The notes under the pieces: model-generated | What the model was told of the DNA's origin: nothing | Database searches by the model: none | The model's input: only the letters and a program-made list of their open reading frames with translations | Made by a program: the position numbers and the translations under genes | Shown here: piece after piece, positions 6,924 through 15,545 of the stretch | Layout of the letters: each line of letters begins with the position of its first letter | Numbering within the stretch: position 1 is the stretch's first letter | DNA from: Pedobacter xixiisoli | Lineage (GTDB): Bacteria > Bacteroidota > Bacteroidia > Sphingobacteriales > Sphingobacteriaceae | Direction: 5' to 3' | DNA: 64,000 nt | NCBI RefSeq assembly: GCF_900215335.1 | Contig: NZ_OCMT01000005.1 | Location: 186,001 to 250,000 of the forward strand

Positions 6924-8819
6924 ATGAAGGTTGCTGTGAAAAAATATATATGGTTATTGGTGGTGGTGATGCTTTTTGCCTGCAATCAGAAGAAGGAGGT
7001 TAGGGAAATTCCTGTTAACGATTTCTTTAAAACGCAGGACAGGGCATTGTATCGTTTATCGCCCAATGGCAAATACTTATCATACCTAACGCTTAAAGAC
7101 AAGAAACAACATTTAGTTGTAGAAGATTTAGAACATGGTAAAACTACCGAAGTTTCTAAATTGGAAGAGCGCAACATTCATTTCTATTGTTGGGTAAGCA
7201 ACGATGAATTGATCTACTACAAAGAGAAAGACGACAGTAGGTTTCAAACCGATTTATACATCGTTAACAAAAATGGCACAGAAGAGCGCCTGTTAAATGC
7301 TGACGAAAAAAGCAAAGTACGCCTTTTGGATGACCAGCTGATTGAAGATAAATTCCTTCTGGTAACAAGTAATAAGAGAGATTCTACCGTTTTTGATGTT
7401 TACCGATTAAACGTGAGAAACGGACAGATGCTTGTTGCTGCGAAAAATCCAGGTAACTTTACCAATTGGCTAACCGACAGCAAAGGTAAATTACGCATGG
7501 CGATTTCTAGCGATGGTGTAAATGAATCTTTTTGGTACAGAGAGAATGAAACCAAGCCTTTCAAAAAAATCATTACCAATAATTTCAAAACAACGCTTTG
7601 GCCTGTTGCTTTTTCAGAAAATAAACCAAATATCGTTTACGCTATTTCTAATGTTAACCGTGATAAGAATGCGCTAATAGAAATAGATTGTATTAACGGT
7701 AAAGAAAAAAATGTACTGTTTGCTGATGATACGCTAAACGTAGTTGAAGCGCAATATTCCAAGCGTAGGGGTAAAATGGATTTTGTAGTGTACGAAACTT
7801 GGAAAAAGGAAAAGCACTACTTAAATGACGAAGCAAAAAAGCTGTTCGGGAATTTAGATAAGCTAATTCCGGATGCAGAATCAAGGATTGTTCATAATGA
7901 TAAAAATGAGCAACATTTCATCGTAAGAACATTTACAGACCGTAGTCCGGGAGCGTATTATTTGTATTATGCAGAAAACAATTCATTGAAGAAATTGAGC
8001 GACATTAATACTTCTATTAAAGAAGATGAAATGTGCGAAATGAAGCCAATTAGTTATGTTACAACGGATGGTTTTAAAATAGATGGTTATTTAACGTTGC
8101 CGTTAGGTGTAGACCCAGAAAATTTGCCAGTGGTGGTAATACCTCATAATGGGCCTGGGCAAAGAAATAGCTGGGGATTTAATTCTGATGTACAGTTTTT
8201 AGCTAACAGAGGTTATGCTGTGCTGCAGGTAAATTACAGAGGGTCTACGGGCTATGGTAAGGAATTTTATGCTGCAGGTTTCAAGGAGTGGGGGCAGAAA
8301 ATCCAGAAAGATGTAGACGCAGGTGTACAATGGTTAATTGACCAGAAAATTGCTGATCCGCAACGTGTGGCAATTTATGGCTATGGTTTTGGTGGTTTAG
8401 TGGCAATTAACAGTGCTGTGGCTAATCCAAAAATGTATAAATGTGCTGGCTCTAGCGCTGGTGTGCTTAATCTTTTCAGTTATTTGAAAACAATACCTCC
8501 GTTCTTGACGTCTAATTTACAGATGTTTTATGAAATGGTTGGTAATCCAGATAAAGACGCAGAATATATGAGACAAGCTTCGCCAGTTTTTCATGCCGAT
8601 AAAGTCAAAATTCCGATATTTATTACCCAAAACTCTAAAGACCCTAGAATTAACGGAAACGATGCTGTTCAATTTGTAAAAGAACTAAAGAAATTGAATT
8701 CGCCAGTAACTTATCTAGAGAAAGAAGATAATAAATCAGTATTGAATAGGGAAGAGGCTAGGAAAAAATCTTATGCAGCTTTGGAGCTTTTCTTACAAGA
8801 TAACCTTAGAAAGCGCTAA
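6924..8819 (+). CDS. S9-peptidase-like lipoprotein lacking catalytic Ser and His (probable pseudoenzyme)
   Basis: A 631-residue lipoprotein (lipobox MLFAC, Cys20) with an N-terminal beta-propeller (about residues 40-370; start LYRLSPNGKYLSYL) and a C-terminal prolyl-oligopeptidase-type alpha/beta-hydrolase domain (about 380-631; GYLTLPLG, VIPHNGPGQR, LQVNYRGSTGYG). The nucleophile elbow, normally GxSxGG, reads GYGFGG with Gly488 at the Ser position. Asp573 (SKDPRI) is kept, but the usual GHG with the catalytic His reads DNKS around residues 602-605. Two of three triad residues are therefore absent and peptidase activity is unlikely. The gene ends two bases before a histidine kinase, followed by a response regulator, suggesting a ligand-binding or kinase-modulating role. 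A diverged but active hydrolase using other residues cannot be excluded. Confidence 0.85.
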   Translation: MKVAVKKYIWLLVVVMLFACNQKKEVREIPVNDFFKTQDRALYRLSPNGKYLSYLTLKDKKQHLVVEDLEHGKTTEVSKLEERNIHFYCWVSNDELIYYKEKDDSRFQTDLYIVNKNGTEERLLNADEKSKVRLLDDQLIEDKFLLVTSNKRDSTVFDVYRLNVRNGQMLVAAKNPGNFTNWLTDSKGKLRMAISSDGVNESFWYRENETKPFKKIITNNFKTTLWPVAFSENKPNIVYAISNVNRDKNALIEIDCINGKEKNVLFADDTLNVVEAQYSKRRGKMDFVVYETWKKEKHYLNDEAKKLFGNLDKLIPDAESRIVHNDKNEQHFIVRTFTDRSPGAYYLYYAENNSLKKLSDINTSIKEDEMCEMKPISYVTTDGFKIDGYLTLPLGVDPENLPVVVIPHNGPGQRNSWGFNSDVQFLANRGYAVLQVNYRGSTGYGKEFYAAGFKEWGQKIQKDVDAGVQWLIDQKIADPQRVAIYGYGFGGLVAINSAVANPKMYKCAGSSAGVLNLFSYLKTIPPFLTSNLQMFYEMVGNPDKDAEYMRQASPVFHADKVKIPIFITQNSKDPRINGNDAVQFVKELKKLNSPVTYLEKEDNKSVLNREEARKKSYAALELFLQDNLRKR

Positions 8820-8821
8820 TT

Positions 8822-10498
8822 ATGCCTAAGGAATCTGTAAAAGAAAGTGGTTACCGCAAGAATTTCTCCCTGATTGTAACTTTCATAGGCTTAATTTCTG
8901 CACTGTTTATACTTTCACTATTCTTGGCTTTTAATTTTAGCAAGAAAAAGATAGAAGGCGACTTTGTATCGGCAAAAACAAATGTACTAGAAGAAAGTAT
9001 TAAGCCCTACAATGATTTCTTCCTAAATAAACTGCCCGAAATTTCTTACTACAACGGTTACCTAGATTCTACTACTGCAGCAAAATTTGTTGATACCATT
9101 CTATTGAAATATCCTTTCATCAAAAGAGTGGTTTTTTTCGATGCTGAGGTGCGCAATTCGAGGTACGAAGAGAACGGCTTAAACGTAGGGAACTTCTCTG
9201 CAGGAATGAAAAGTGTGTACCAATTTGGTACGTATATTTCTGCAGATTCGGTAAAGATTTTCGGTGAAAATTCAATACCTAGCAATACTACCCTAGAGAA
9301 CTTTAATGAACTAGCGCTGAAGTTATATACGTTTGTACACAAGTTAGATACTACAAGAGTGCCTACACAAGAGGATTTGTTTAGTAATTTCTCGAATATC
9401 AAACCCAATAGAATCGATTACTTCAATATCCCTAGGTTTGAAGACTTGAAGGTGTACAAGCAGATGATTGGCACTAAATTGCCAACTGAACCAGTTTATC
9501 AACAAGATATGCTTTCTTTTGAGCTAGATCCGATGAAGATCAAAATCAAGAACAATAGACCTCTGCTTTATCAATCTGTGCGCATAGAACCTGTAACTTA
9601 TGACCCCTTAGAAACTTCTTCGGAGTATGTTACCGGTGAAATTACTCTAGGAGGTCCCTTTTCTGCTTATAAATTGTATTTTATTTCAGCTAAGTCTTTC
9701 ATCAAGAAGGAAATTTTTAGCTATTTCTTCCCCATAGCAGCGCTGATTTTGATTTTTTATGGCTTGCTACTTTTGGTTGCATTTCTGATCTACAGAAACT
9801 TGAACATCAACCATAAAATGTTTAAGCTACAGTATGATTTCATTACCAATCTGACACATGAGTTTAAAACGCCAGTCAGTGTCATTAAGATTGCCGGAAA
9901 TAATATTAAAAGTGCGGCAAGCATCTCCGAGAGAGAGCAAAAACTTTATGGTAAAATATTGGATGAAGAAGCCGACAAGCTGAATGGTTTGATGAATAAG
10001 TTGCTGGCATTTACGCAAATAGAGAATAAAGCCATCAAGCTAAACGAAGATAGAGTAGATATTACCGAATTTATTGAAAGCACTATTGATGTTCATCAAT
10101 TAAAACATCCAGATTTTAAACTTACTTATGAAGTAACTGAACTTACCCATTTTACAACAGACCCTGTGCTTTTAGGAAGCTTATTCGATAATTTGTTGGA
10201 GAATGCTTACAAGTATTCGCCACCAGATAAAAAACAAATGCACATTACTGCTCGTTTAATTAAAGATAAAATTGTGTTGCGCTTTAAAGATGCAGGTATT
10301 GGCATTCCAGCTTCGGAAATAAACAATATCTTTAAAAAGTTTTATCGTGTACAAAACCAATACAACCAAGCAGGAAGTGTAGGCTTAGGTTTGGCTTTTT
10401 GTAAGGAACTTGTTAATTTTATGAAAGGTGAAATTAGTGTTCGTAGTGTTGTTGGTAAAGGAACAGAATTTAAAATAGTATTACCGTACATACAATGA
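8822..10498 (+). CDS. Sensor histidine kinase
   Basis: A 558-residue membrane sensor kinase. Helix 1 at about residues 15-38, a large periplasmic domain at about 39-295 with no recognisable fold, helix 2 at about 300-325, then HisKA with NLTHEFKTPVSVIK (phospho-accepting His346) and HATPase_c with the N box DNLLENAYKYS, KDAGIGIP, FKKFYRV and GLGLAFC. All catalytic motifs are intact. It begins two bases after the S9-like lipoprotein gene and is followed by an OmpR-type regulator after a palindromic gap, so it most likely phosphorylates that regulator. The signal is unknown. Confidence 0.95.
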   Translation: MPKESVKESGYRKNFSLIVTFIGLISALFILSLFLAFNFSKKKIEGDFVSAKTNVLEESIKPYNDFFLNKLPEISYYNGYLDSTTAAKFVDTILLKYPFIKRVVFFDAEVRNSRYEENGLNVGNFSAGMKSVYQFGTYISADSVKIFGENSIPSNTTLENFNELALKLYTFVHKLDTTRVPTQEDLFSNFSNIKPNRIDYFNIPRFEDLKVYKQMIGTKLPTEPVYQQDMLSFELDPMKIKIKNNRPLLYQSVRIEPVTYDPLETSSEYVTGEITLGGPFSAYKLYFISAKSFIKKEIFSYFFPIAALILIFYGLLLLVAFLIYRNLNINHKMFKLQYDFITNLTHEFKTPVSVIKIAGNNIKSAASISEREQKLYGKILDEEADKLNGLMNKLLAFTQIENKAIKLNEDRVDITEFIESTIDVHQLKHPDFKLTYEVTELTHFTTDPVLLGSLFDNLLENAYKYSPPDKKQMHITARLIKDKIVLRFKDAGIGIPASEINNIFKKFYRVQNQYNQAGSVGLGLAFCKELVNFMKGEISVRSVVGKGTEFKIVLPYIQ

Positions 10499-10506
10499 TT
10501 CAATTA

Positions 10507-10613
10507 GAGAATGATTGAATGATGAATTGACTAAATGATTAAATAAAAGTTAATGGAGTGAGGGGATGTTTGTTTGAGTGGTAATTCATTCATTCACTCG
10601 TTTACTCATTCAA
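10507..10613. repeat. Imperfect palindromic element between kinase and regulator genes
   Basis: Left arm GAATGATTGAATGATGAATT and right arm built on AATTCATTCATTCACTC with CTCATTC are imperfect inverted repeats separated by about 50 bases. The element fills nearly all of the gap between the kinase stop and the regulator ATG at 10626. Confidence 0.6.
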
Positions 10614-10625
10614 AATTTCAAAAAC

Positions 10626-11318
10626 ATGTCAAAAGATATCAAAATATTAATTGTTGAAGATGATGAAAACCTACGTTTCTTAGCAGCAATGCGTTTGAAA
10701 ACGGAAGGCTACCAAGTATTGGAAGAAGCTGATGGCATCAGTGCTATCCAAACCATCACCACAGAAAAACCAGATATCGTATTGTTAGACTGGATGCTTC
10801 CAGGAAAAGAAGGTTCTGAGGTTTGCGAAGAAGTTCGTAAGCAAGGTTTTGAAGGTTTGGTAATTATGATGACTGCCAAAGCACAAGACGTAGATAAAAT
10901 TGATGCTTATCAATTTGGTGCTTCTGATTATGTAACCAAGCCATTTAGCATGGACGTTTTGGTAGCGATGTTAGAAAGCAAAGTAAAGTTTTTGCTTAAT
11001 GCAGAACGCTCAGAAATCCATCGCTTCGGCAATATGGAGCATCATCCAAACGTACATACCTTATTTCGTGAGGGCAAGAAAATTGAGTTGACTATCTTAG
11101 AGAACAGGATATTGCTTTACTTCTTGCGTAACCCAAATCAGGTAATTAGTAGAGAAGATTTGATGTTGGAAGTTTGGGGTTATAACTCCGATGTAAATAC
11201 TCGTACATTAGATATGCACATCGTTCGTTTGCGTAAGAAAATTGAAGTTAATCCGGATAATCCGCAGTTATTGCAAACGGTAAGAGGTGTAGGCTATAGG
11301 TTTAATGTAGGGAGTTAA
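10626..11318 (+). CDS. OmpR/PhoB-family response regulator
   Basis: A 230-residue regulator. I choose the ATG at 10626 (MSKDIKILIVEDDENLRF) because the longer frame from 10578 translates a palindromic repeat. The receiver domain (about residues 5-118) has the acidic pair EDD, phospho-acceptor Asp55 in VLLDWMLPG, MMTAK and the Lys of YVTKPF. The C-terminal winged helix (about 135-228) has NRILLYFLRNPNQVISREDL, RTLDMHIVRLRKKI and VRGVGYRF. It is the likely partner of the upstream kinase and S9-like lipoprotein. Target genes are not evident. Confidence 0.95.
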   Translation: MSKDIKILIVEDDENLRFLAAMRLKTEGYQVLEEADGISAIQTITTEKPDIVLLDWMLPGKEGSEVCEEVRKQGFEGLVIMMTAKAQDVDKIDAYQFGASDYVTKPFSMDVLVAMLESKVKFLLNAERSEIHRFGNMEHHPNVHTLFREGKKIELTILENRILLYFLRNPNQVISREDLMLEVWGYNSDVNTRTLDMHIVRLRKKIEVNPDNPQLLQTVRGVGYRFNVGS

Positions 11319-11343
11319 TCATAGCATTGGTACCTAATAAGTT

Positions 11344-11449
11344 CGTCATTTCGGCCTCGCGGAGAATTGTAAATCAGCAAAGCTAAATCTTTGGATGTAA
11401 AACAAAGTTCAAGGATTTCTCGGCTTCACTTCGTTTCGCTCGAAATGAG
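11344..11449. repeat. Dispersed palindrome, family B (GTCATTTCGA)
   Basis: CGTCATTTCG at the left and CGAAATGAG at the right bracket a segment containing the family core AAATCTTTGGAT and AAGGATTTCTC. It fills the gap between the convergent response regulator and UbiA-like genes. Better preserved copies lie at 13869-13959 and 53842-53935. Confidence 0.75.
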
Positions 11450-11457
11450 GAGCTTGG

Positions 11458-12351
11458 TTAAGCAAGTGCAACACTCATCCAACTACACAAAACCAATATC
11501 GCATATTGCAACAACATAGTTCCATCTAGGTAAAAGAAATAGAAATACTCGTTTCTTTTAATGTTTGATTTGAAGATTAACCATCCCGTAAGAATTACAG
11601 TTAAGGTTAATCCAATTACATCAATGTTGATGCCTTTTGTAAACAACACTAAAAGTAAGAGATAAATCCCTAATAAGGCCTGGCAGAAAATCCAGGCTTT
11701 TTTTTCACCCAATACAACAGGTATGGTTTTAAGTTCGTAAAGCTTGTCTTGGAATAAATCTCTGATATCGAATGGAACGGTAATGGCACAAACAAATAAA
11801 AACCTTTTTGCCAATAATAATACAGTTTCACTTAAAGGTACCTGTATTTGATGCATACTTTCTAGTTCTACAATGGGCAGTAGCACACAGCTGCTTGCCC
11901 AAACAAAGGCGATCAGAAAAAGCTTAATTCCAGGAATATTCCGTAAACCTATTTTTTTATTATTGAGTGTGAGGAATGGTATGTTGTAAGCAATGGCTAA
12001 TAAGCCTACGAATATCATCAATAACTTCGATTCAAAGCTTAGATAGAGCAAGCCTAAAGGAATGAGACAAAGCACCGAAATTAAAGTGGTGGATATCGTT
12101 AGCCGATGATGTGCAAAAATCCACCTTACTCGCTTAAAAGGTGATTTCTGTGGTTCTTTAGGCTTAGCCAGTAATACCGCTAAGTTATAAATCAGCAAAG
12201 TAGAGAAAAACAGGAAAGCCAGCACATGTTCACTGGGTTTTGCTCCCAATAAATGATAGGTAACCAGACCTTGGGCAACGGCACAAATAGCAATAAAAAA
12301 ATTGCTGAACAGCAAAAAATCAAGAATAGATAAGCCTAGTTTTTTTAACAT
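11458..12351 (-). CDS. UbiA-like prenyltransferase family membrane protein
   Basis: A 297-residue protein with about eight transmembrane helices. The segment FDIRDLFQDKLYELKTIPVV (around residues 194-213) matches the second Asp-rich motif and following Thr-Ile-Pro of the UbiA superfamily. The first motif, normally NxxxDxxxD, is poorly kept: YNLAVLLAKPKEPQKSP carries the Asn but no Asp at the expected positions. UbiA enzymes transfer polyprenyl groups to aromatic acceptors; this one may be a divergent or inactive branch. It is separated from the downstream convergent regulator by a family B repeat and from the metallophosphoesterase by a palindromic element. Confidence 0.65.
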   Translation of the reverse strand: MLKKLGLSILDFLLFSNFFIAICAVAQGLVTYHLLGAKPSEHVLAFLFFSTLLIYNLAVLLAKPKEPQKSPFKRVRWIFAHHRLTISTTLISVLCLIPLGLLYLSFESKLLMIFVGLLAIAYNIPFLTLNNKKIGLRNIPGIKLFLIAFVWASSCVLLPIVELESMHQIQVPLSETVLLLAKRFLFVCAITVPFDIRDLFQDKLYELKTIPVVLGEKKAWIFCQALLGIYLLLLVLFTKGINIDVIGLTLTVILTGWLIFKSNIKRNEYFYFFYLDGTMLLQYAILVLCSWMSVALA

Positions 12352-12353
12352 TT

Positions 12354-12459
12354 ATGGGTTACGGGTTGGTTATGAGTTGCGAGTTACCGGTTTTGAGCTA
12401 CTAGTTATGAATCCAAACCTGTAACTTTTAACTTTCAACCTGCAACTTTTAACTTCTGC
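12354..12459. repeat. Dispersed palindrome, family D (GGGTTAYGAGTTGCGAGTTA)
   Basis: Repeated units such as GGTTATGAGTTGCGAGTTA at the left and AACCTGTAACTTTTAACTTT with CAACCTGCAACTTTTAACTT at the right form a long imperfect palindrome between two minus-strand genes. Its right end supplies the last codons and stop of the metallophosphoesterase. A sister copy sits at 47952-48022 in the ATPase operon. Confidence 0.7.
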
Positions 12460-13705
12460 TTAACGTAAATATCGTAATTTCTGGCAACATACCAACACGC
12501 CCTGGATAGCCTAAAAAGCCATAACCTACGTTCACATACAATTGCTGCTGTTGTTCTTGGTACAAACCTGCCCATTCTTTGTAGATGTATTGTACAGGGC
12601 TCCATTGGGTGTCTTTTAATCTTACGCCAAACTGCATTCCATGGGTATGACCAGCAAAGGCAACATCAATATCTTTGTACTTCTCCAAAACTTCGCCACG
12701 CCAGTGCGATGGATCGTGAGAAAGTAATAGTTTAACAGGTAAATCTTCGGTGTTTTGCATCGCCAGTTCCATTTTTCCGTATTTAGGAAAGCGACCCATG
12801 CCCCAGTTTTCAATGCCGACAATTCCAATTTCTTCACCGCCAACTTTCAGCCTGCGATTTTCGTTCATCAATAAATCCCAACCCATAATTTTATGAGAAG
12901 CTACCATGTCTTGGAGGTTCTTCACCTTTGCGGGGGATGTTTCTCTTCCGAAATGATAATCGCCATAATCGTGGTTGCCCAATACAGAATAAACACCCAA
13001 AGGTGCGGTTACCTTGCTGAAAATATCTTGATAGTCCTTAAGTTCGCTCGTTAAATTATTTACCAAATCCCCTGTAAAGAAAACGAAATCAGGTTTCTCT
13101 GCTAATAACATATCTACGCCACCTTTTACTGCAGTTTTATTGTAAAAACTTCCCGAATGGATATCTGATACTTGTGCTAAAGTGATACCATCAAAAGCTT
13201 TCGGTAGGTTAGGCAGTTTCAAATTAACCCGTCTAATTTGATAATCGTAAGCACCAGAAATGATGCCCCAACTTAAAGAACTTAAAGGTACGGCACCTGC
13301 AATCAAACCTGCTTTCACTAAAAAAGAAGAACGACTGATGGGTTCGCCTGCTATCGTTTCTTTGGCGGCTTCGGTAGGTTGTTTACGTTTTAACAATCTA
13401 AAGAACTTAATGCCAAACCTTCTTAAATCGTCTACTAGTAAAAACGGTAGCATAACTATCTTACCTGTACTAATTAAGAAAAAGGCCACTAGAATAACTG
13501 CTCTTGCACTTAAAAAGAGATTTAAAAAGATGGCTGCGAATACGCCAATAATCAATAGAGAATTAATAGTCCACCAAGTGTAGGTAAAAATTTTCTTTGT
13601 TCTTGGTTTCCAATTTTTGAAAACGCTAATGATAGCCTTATAGCAGTAAATGTCTAATAGAATAACAATTAGACACAGTATTGTTAAAAATCCTGTTCTT
13701 CCCAT
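12449..13705 (-). CDS. Membrane-anchored metallophosphoesterase
   Basis: A 418-residue protein with several N-terminal transmembrane helices (residues 1-115), a further hydrophobic segment near 130-148 and a calcineurin-like phosphoesterase domain (about 165-415). Metal-binding motifs are all present in order: QVSDIHSGS, FFTGDLVNN, VLGNHDYG, LLSHDPSHW and AFAGHTHGMQFG. The layout resembles the YkuE/YaeI-type phosphoesterases. The substrate cannot be told from sequence. Upstream lie 260 bases of repeats. Confidence 0.9.
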   Translation of the reverse strand: MGRTGFLTILCLIVILLDIYCYKAIISVFKNWKPRTKKIFTYTWWTINSLLIIGVFAAIFLNLFLSARAVILVAFFLISTGKIVMLPFLLVDDLRRFGIKFFRLLKRKQPTEAAKETIAGEPISRSSFLVKAGLIAGAVPLSSLSWGIISGAYDYQIRRVNLKLPNLPKAFDGITLAQVSDIHSGSFYNKTAVKGGVDMLLAEKPDFVFFTGDLVNNLTSELKDYQDIFSKVTAPLGVYSVLGNHDYGDYHFGRETSPAKVKNLQDMVASHKIMGWDLLMNENRRLKVGGEEIGIVGIENWGMGRFPKYGKMELAMQNTEDLPVKLLLSHDPSHWRGEVLEKYKDIDVAFAGHTHGMQFGVRLKDTQWSPVQYIYKEWAGLYQEQQQQLYVNVGYGFLGYPGRVGMLPEITIFTLSRS

Positions 13706-13777
13706 GTTTGGGTGTAAAGTTAATGTGTTTTTGTTAGATGTCTGTTTTGGGGATTTGTTTCATGGTTTACTTTTTTC

Positions 13778-13860
13778 AGACTTACGAAGTTTAACTTTGA
13801 AGTTTTGTTGTTCCTAATGGAAAAGTTGAGGGCTTCTCCGTTTGAAAATTTCGTAAGTCT
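13778..13860. repeat. Dispersed palindrome, family A
   Basis: AGACTTACGAAGTTT (13778-13792) and AAAATTTCGTAAGTCT (13845-13860) are inverted arms around a 52-base spacer. It lies next to a family B copy, so the whole 263-base gap between the phosphoesterase and the AAA+ gene is repeat-derived. Confidence 0.8.
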
Positions 13861-13868
13861 TTGCTCTG

Positions 13869-13959
13869 CCGTCATTTCGACGAGGAACGAGGAGAAATCT
13901 AGCAATTGGCTGTTTAGGAGTTAGATTTCTCTCTCGCTGCGCTGCGTTCGAAATGACGG
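13869..13959. repeat. Dispersed palindrome, family B
   Basis: CCGTCATTTCGA and TCGAAATGACGG are perfect 12-base terminal arms, with inner arms GGAGAAATCTA and TTAGATTTCTC. The element ends ten bases before the stop codon of the AAA+ gene. Confidence 0.85.
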
Positions 13960-13968
13960 GATTATTAG

Positions 13969-15447
13969 CTATCCAAAATCCTCGTCGTCATCCGTTAAAT
14001 CGGCATTGAATAAACTGTCAAACATATCCGAAAAGCCGAAACCACCATTTAGGTAATTCTTATTTAGCTGCGAAAACTCTGATAAACCATGCAACACAAA
14101 CTCCATCAATAACAACGTTTGGTTGGCGCTCAATTTAGGATGAAATTTCTTTACCAAAGCTTCCAAGCCATTTACCTTTTGCAGTTCTTTTTTATAGTTC
14201 GTTAAAGTCAGGTTATCATCCACATCAATGGTATTGCCTTCGGTAAACCATTCGGTAATTTCGGTGTATGGATTAGCGGTTTTGCTTTTCTTCGCTCTCG
14301 TAGGGTCAGGGAAATATCTTGCAAACAAATGCTTAATCGCTTTTCCAATTAACGTATGCGCTACCTTCGCCGGACCTTCTAGTTCGCCTTCGTAAACCAA
14401 CTCAATCTTCCCAGTCACAGCAGGAATAATTCCACTAAAATCAGAAATACGCACAAAGGTAGATTTTTCTCTGCTTACCAACATTCTTCGCTCTGCGTTA
14501 CTAATTAAATTCTCGAAAGCAGAAATAGTTAAACGGGCAGAAACACCAGACTTTTGGTCGATGTATTCGCTTTTACGTGCTTCGAAAGCAACTTGCTCTA
14601 CCAAATCTTTCACCAATCCATCCGCTTCTATTAAGCGTTGTTCTTCCGTTAGTTTTGCTTCTTGGAAAGTGATTTTCCTAGAAATTTCGATTGTTTTAGG
14701 GTAGTGCGTTAAAATCTGACTTTCGATACGGTCTTTTAACGGAGTTACAATACTACCACGGTTGGTGTAATCTTCGGGGTTTGCGGTAAATACAAACTGG
14801 ATATCCAAAGGTAAACGTAACTTGAAACCTCTAATTTGGATGTCTTTTTCCTGCAACATGTTAAACAAAGCCACCTGAATACGAGCCTGTAAATCTGGTA
14901 ATTCGTTAATTACAAAAATGCTGCGGTGCGCCCTTGGTATTAAACCAAAGTGGATCACACGTTCATCGTTGTAAGTCAGTTTTAGGTTTGCTGCTTTAAT
15001 CGGGTCAACATCACCAATTAAATCTGCCACGGTTACATCTGGCGTAGCCAGTTTTTCAGTATAACGTTCGCTGCGGTGTAGCCAAGCAATAGGTGTTTTA
15101 TCGCCTTTGGTTTCAATTTCATTTCTACCGAACCACGAAATCGGGTTCAATGGGTCGTCAAAAATTTCGCTTCCAGCAATGTAGGGAATGTACTCGTCTA
15201 GCAAGTTTACCATTAAACGGGCAATACGGGTTTTCGCTTGTCCACGTAAGCCTAACAACAGCACATTGTGACGAGCCAATATCGCTGTCTGCAATTCAGG
15301 AATTACCGTATCATCGTAACCTAAAATTCCTTCGAAACCCGCTTCCTTATTTTGTAGTTGTTTAATTAAATTCTTCCTCAGCTCGTCTTTAACGCTTAAA
15401 GATTGGTATGATGTTGCTTTTAATTCGCCTAGTGTTTTTGCCTGCAT
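13969..15447 (-). CDS. ChlI/MoxR-type AAA+ ATPase
   Basis: A 492-residue AAA+ protein resembling the magnesium-chelatase ChlI subunit and MoxR-like ATPases. Walker A is LLLGLRGQAKTRIARL (about residue 72); the Walker B position reads IFVINELPDLQ, with Asn where Asp is usual but the catalytic Glu kept; sensor 1 is FTANPED and the Arg-finger region LKDRIESQI. The C-terminal third is helical and acidic at its end. The next gene upstream encodes a VWA protein, the usual partner of such ATPases in metal-insertion or protein-remodelling complexes. No other tetrapyrrole chelatase genes are near, so a chelatase label would be unsafe. Confidence 0.85.
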   Translation of the reverse strand: MQAKTLGELKATSYQSLSVKDELRKNLIKQLQNKEAGFEGILGYDDTVIPELQTAILARHNVLLLGLRGQAKTRIARLMVNLLDEYIPYIAGSEIFDDPLNPISWFGRNEIETKGDKTPIAWLHRSERYTEKLATPDVTVADLIGDVDPIKAANLKLTYNDERVIHFGLIPRAHRSIFVINELPDLQARIQVALFNMLQEKDIQIRGFKLRLPLDIQFVFTANPEDYTNRGSIVTPLKDRIESQILTHYPKTIEISRKITFQEAKLTEEQRLIEADGLVKDLVEQVAFEARKSEYIDQKSGVSARLTISAFENLISNAERRMLVSREKSTFVRISDFSGIIPAVTGKIELVYEGELEGPAKVAHTLIGKAIKHLFARYFPDPTRAKKSKTANPYTEITEWFTEGNTIDVDDNLTLTNYKKELQKVNGLEALVKKFHPKLSANQTLLLMEFVLHGLSEFSQLNKNYLNGGFGFSDMFDSLFNADLTDDDEDFG

Positions 15448-15458
15448 ATGTTTTATTT

Positions 15459-15545
15459 AGTCGGGAAGTCTGTAAAGTCAGTGAAGTCCGTAAGTTTAAA
15501 GCGTAATATCTTTTCCGTCTTTCGGACTATCAGCTTTACTGACTA
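15459..15545. repeat. Imperfect palindrome between VWA and AAA+ genes
   Basis: TCTGTAAAGTCAGTGAAGTCCG on the left pairs imperfectly with CGGACTATCAGCTTTACTGA on the right. The right arm continues into the VWA gene, supplying its last codons and TAG stop. Confidence 0.65.

Noticed and set aside
6924-8819. Active prolyl oligopeptidase
   Set aside because: Ser and His of the triad are replaced (Gly488 and the DNKS segment at 602-605), so I call it a probable pseudoenzyme instead.
9058-9408. Minus-strand ORF of 116 codons inside the histidine kinase gene
   Set aside because: Antisense to the periplasmic domain of an intact kinase gene with no independent support.
10578-10625. Longer N-terminus of the response regulator (MVIHSFTRLLIQNFKN)
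   Set aside because: It translates the right arm of a palindromic repeat; receiver domains begin at the MSKDIKILIVEDD start.
13720-13905. Minus-strand ORF of 61 codons between the phosphoesterase and AAA+ genes
   Set aside because: It is composed of family A and B repeats, with no protein-like features.
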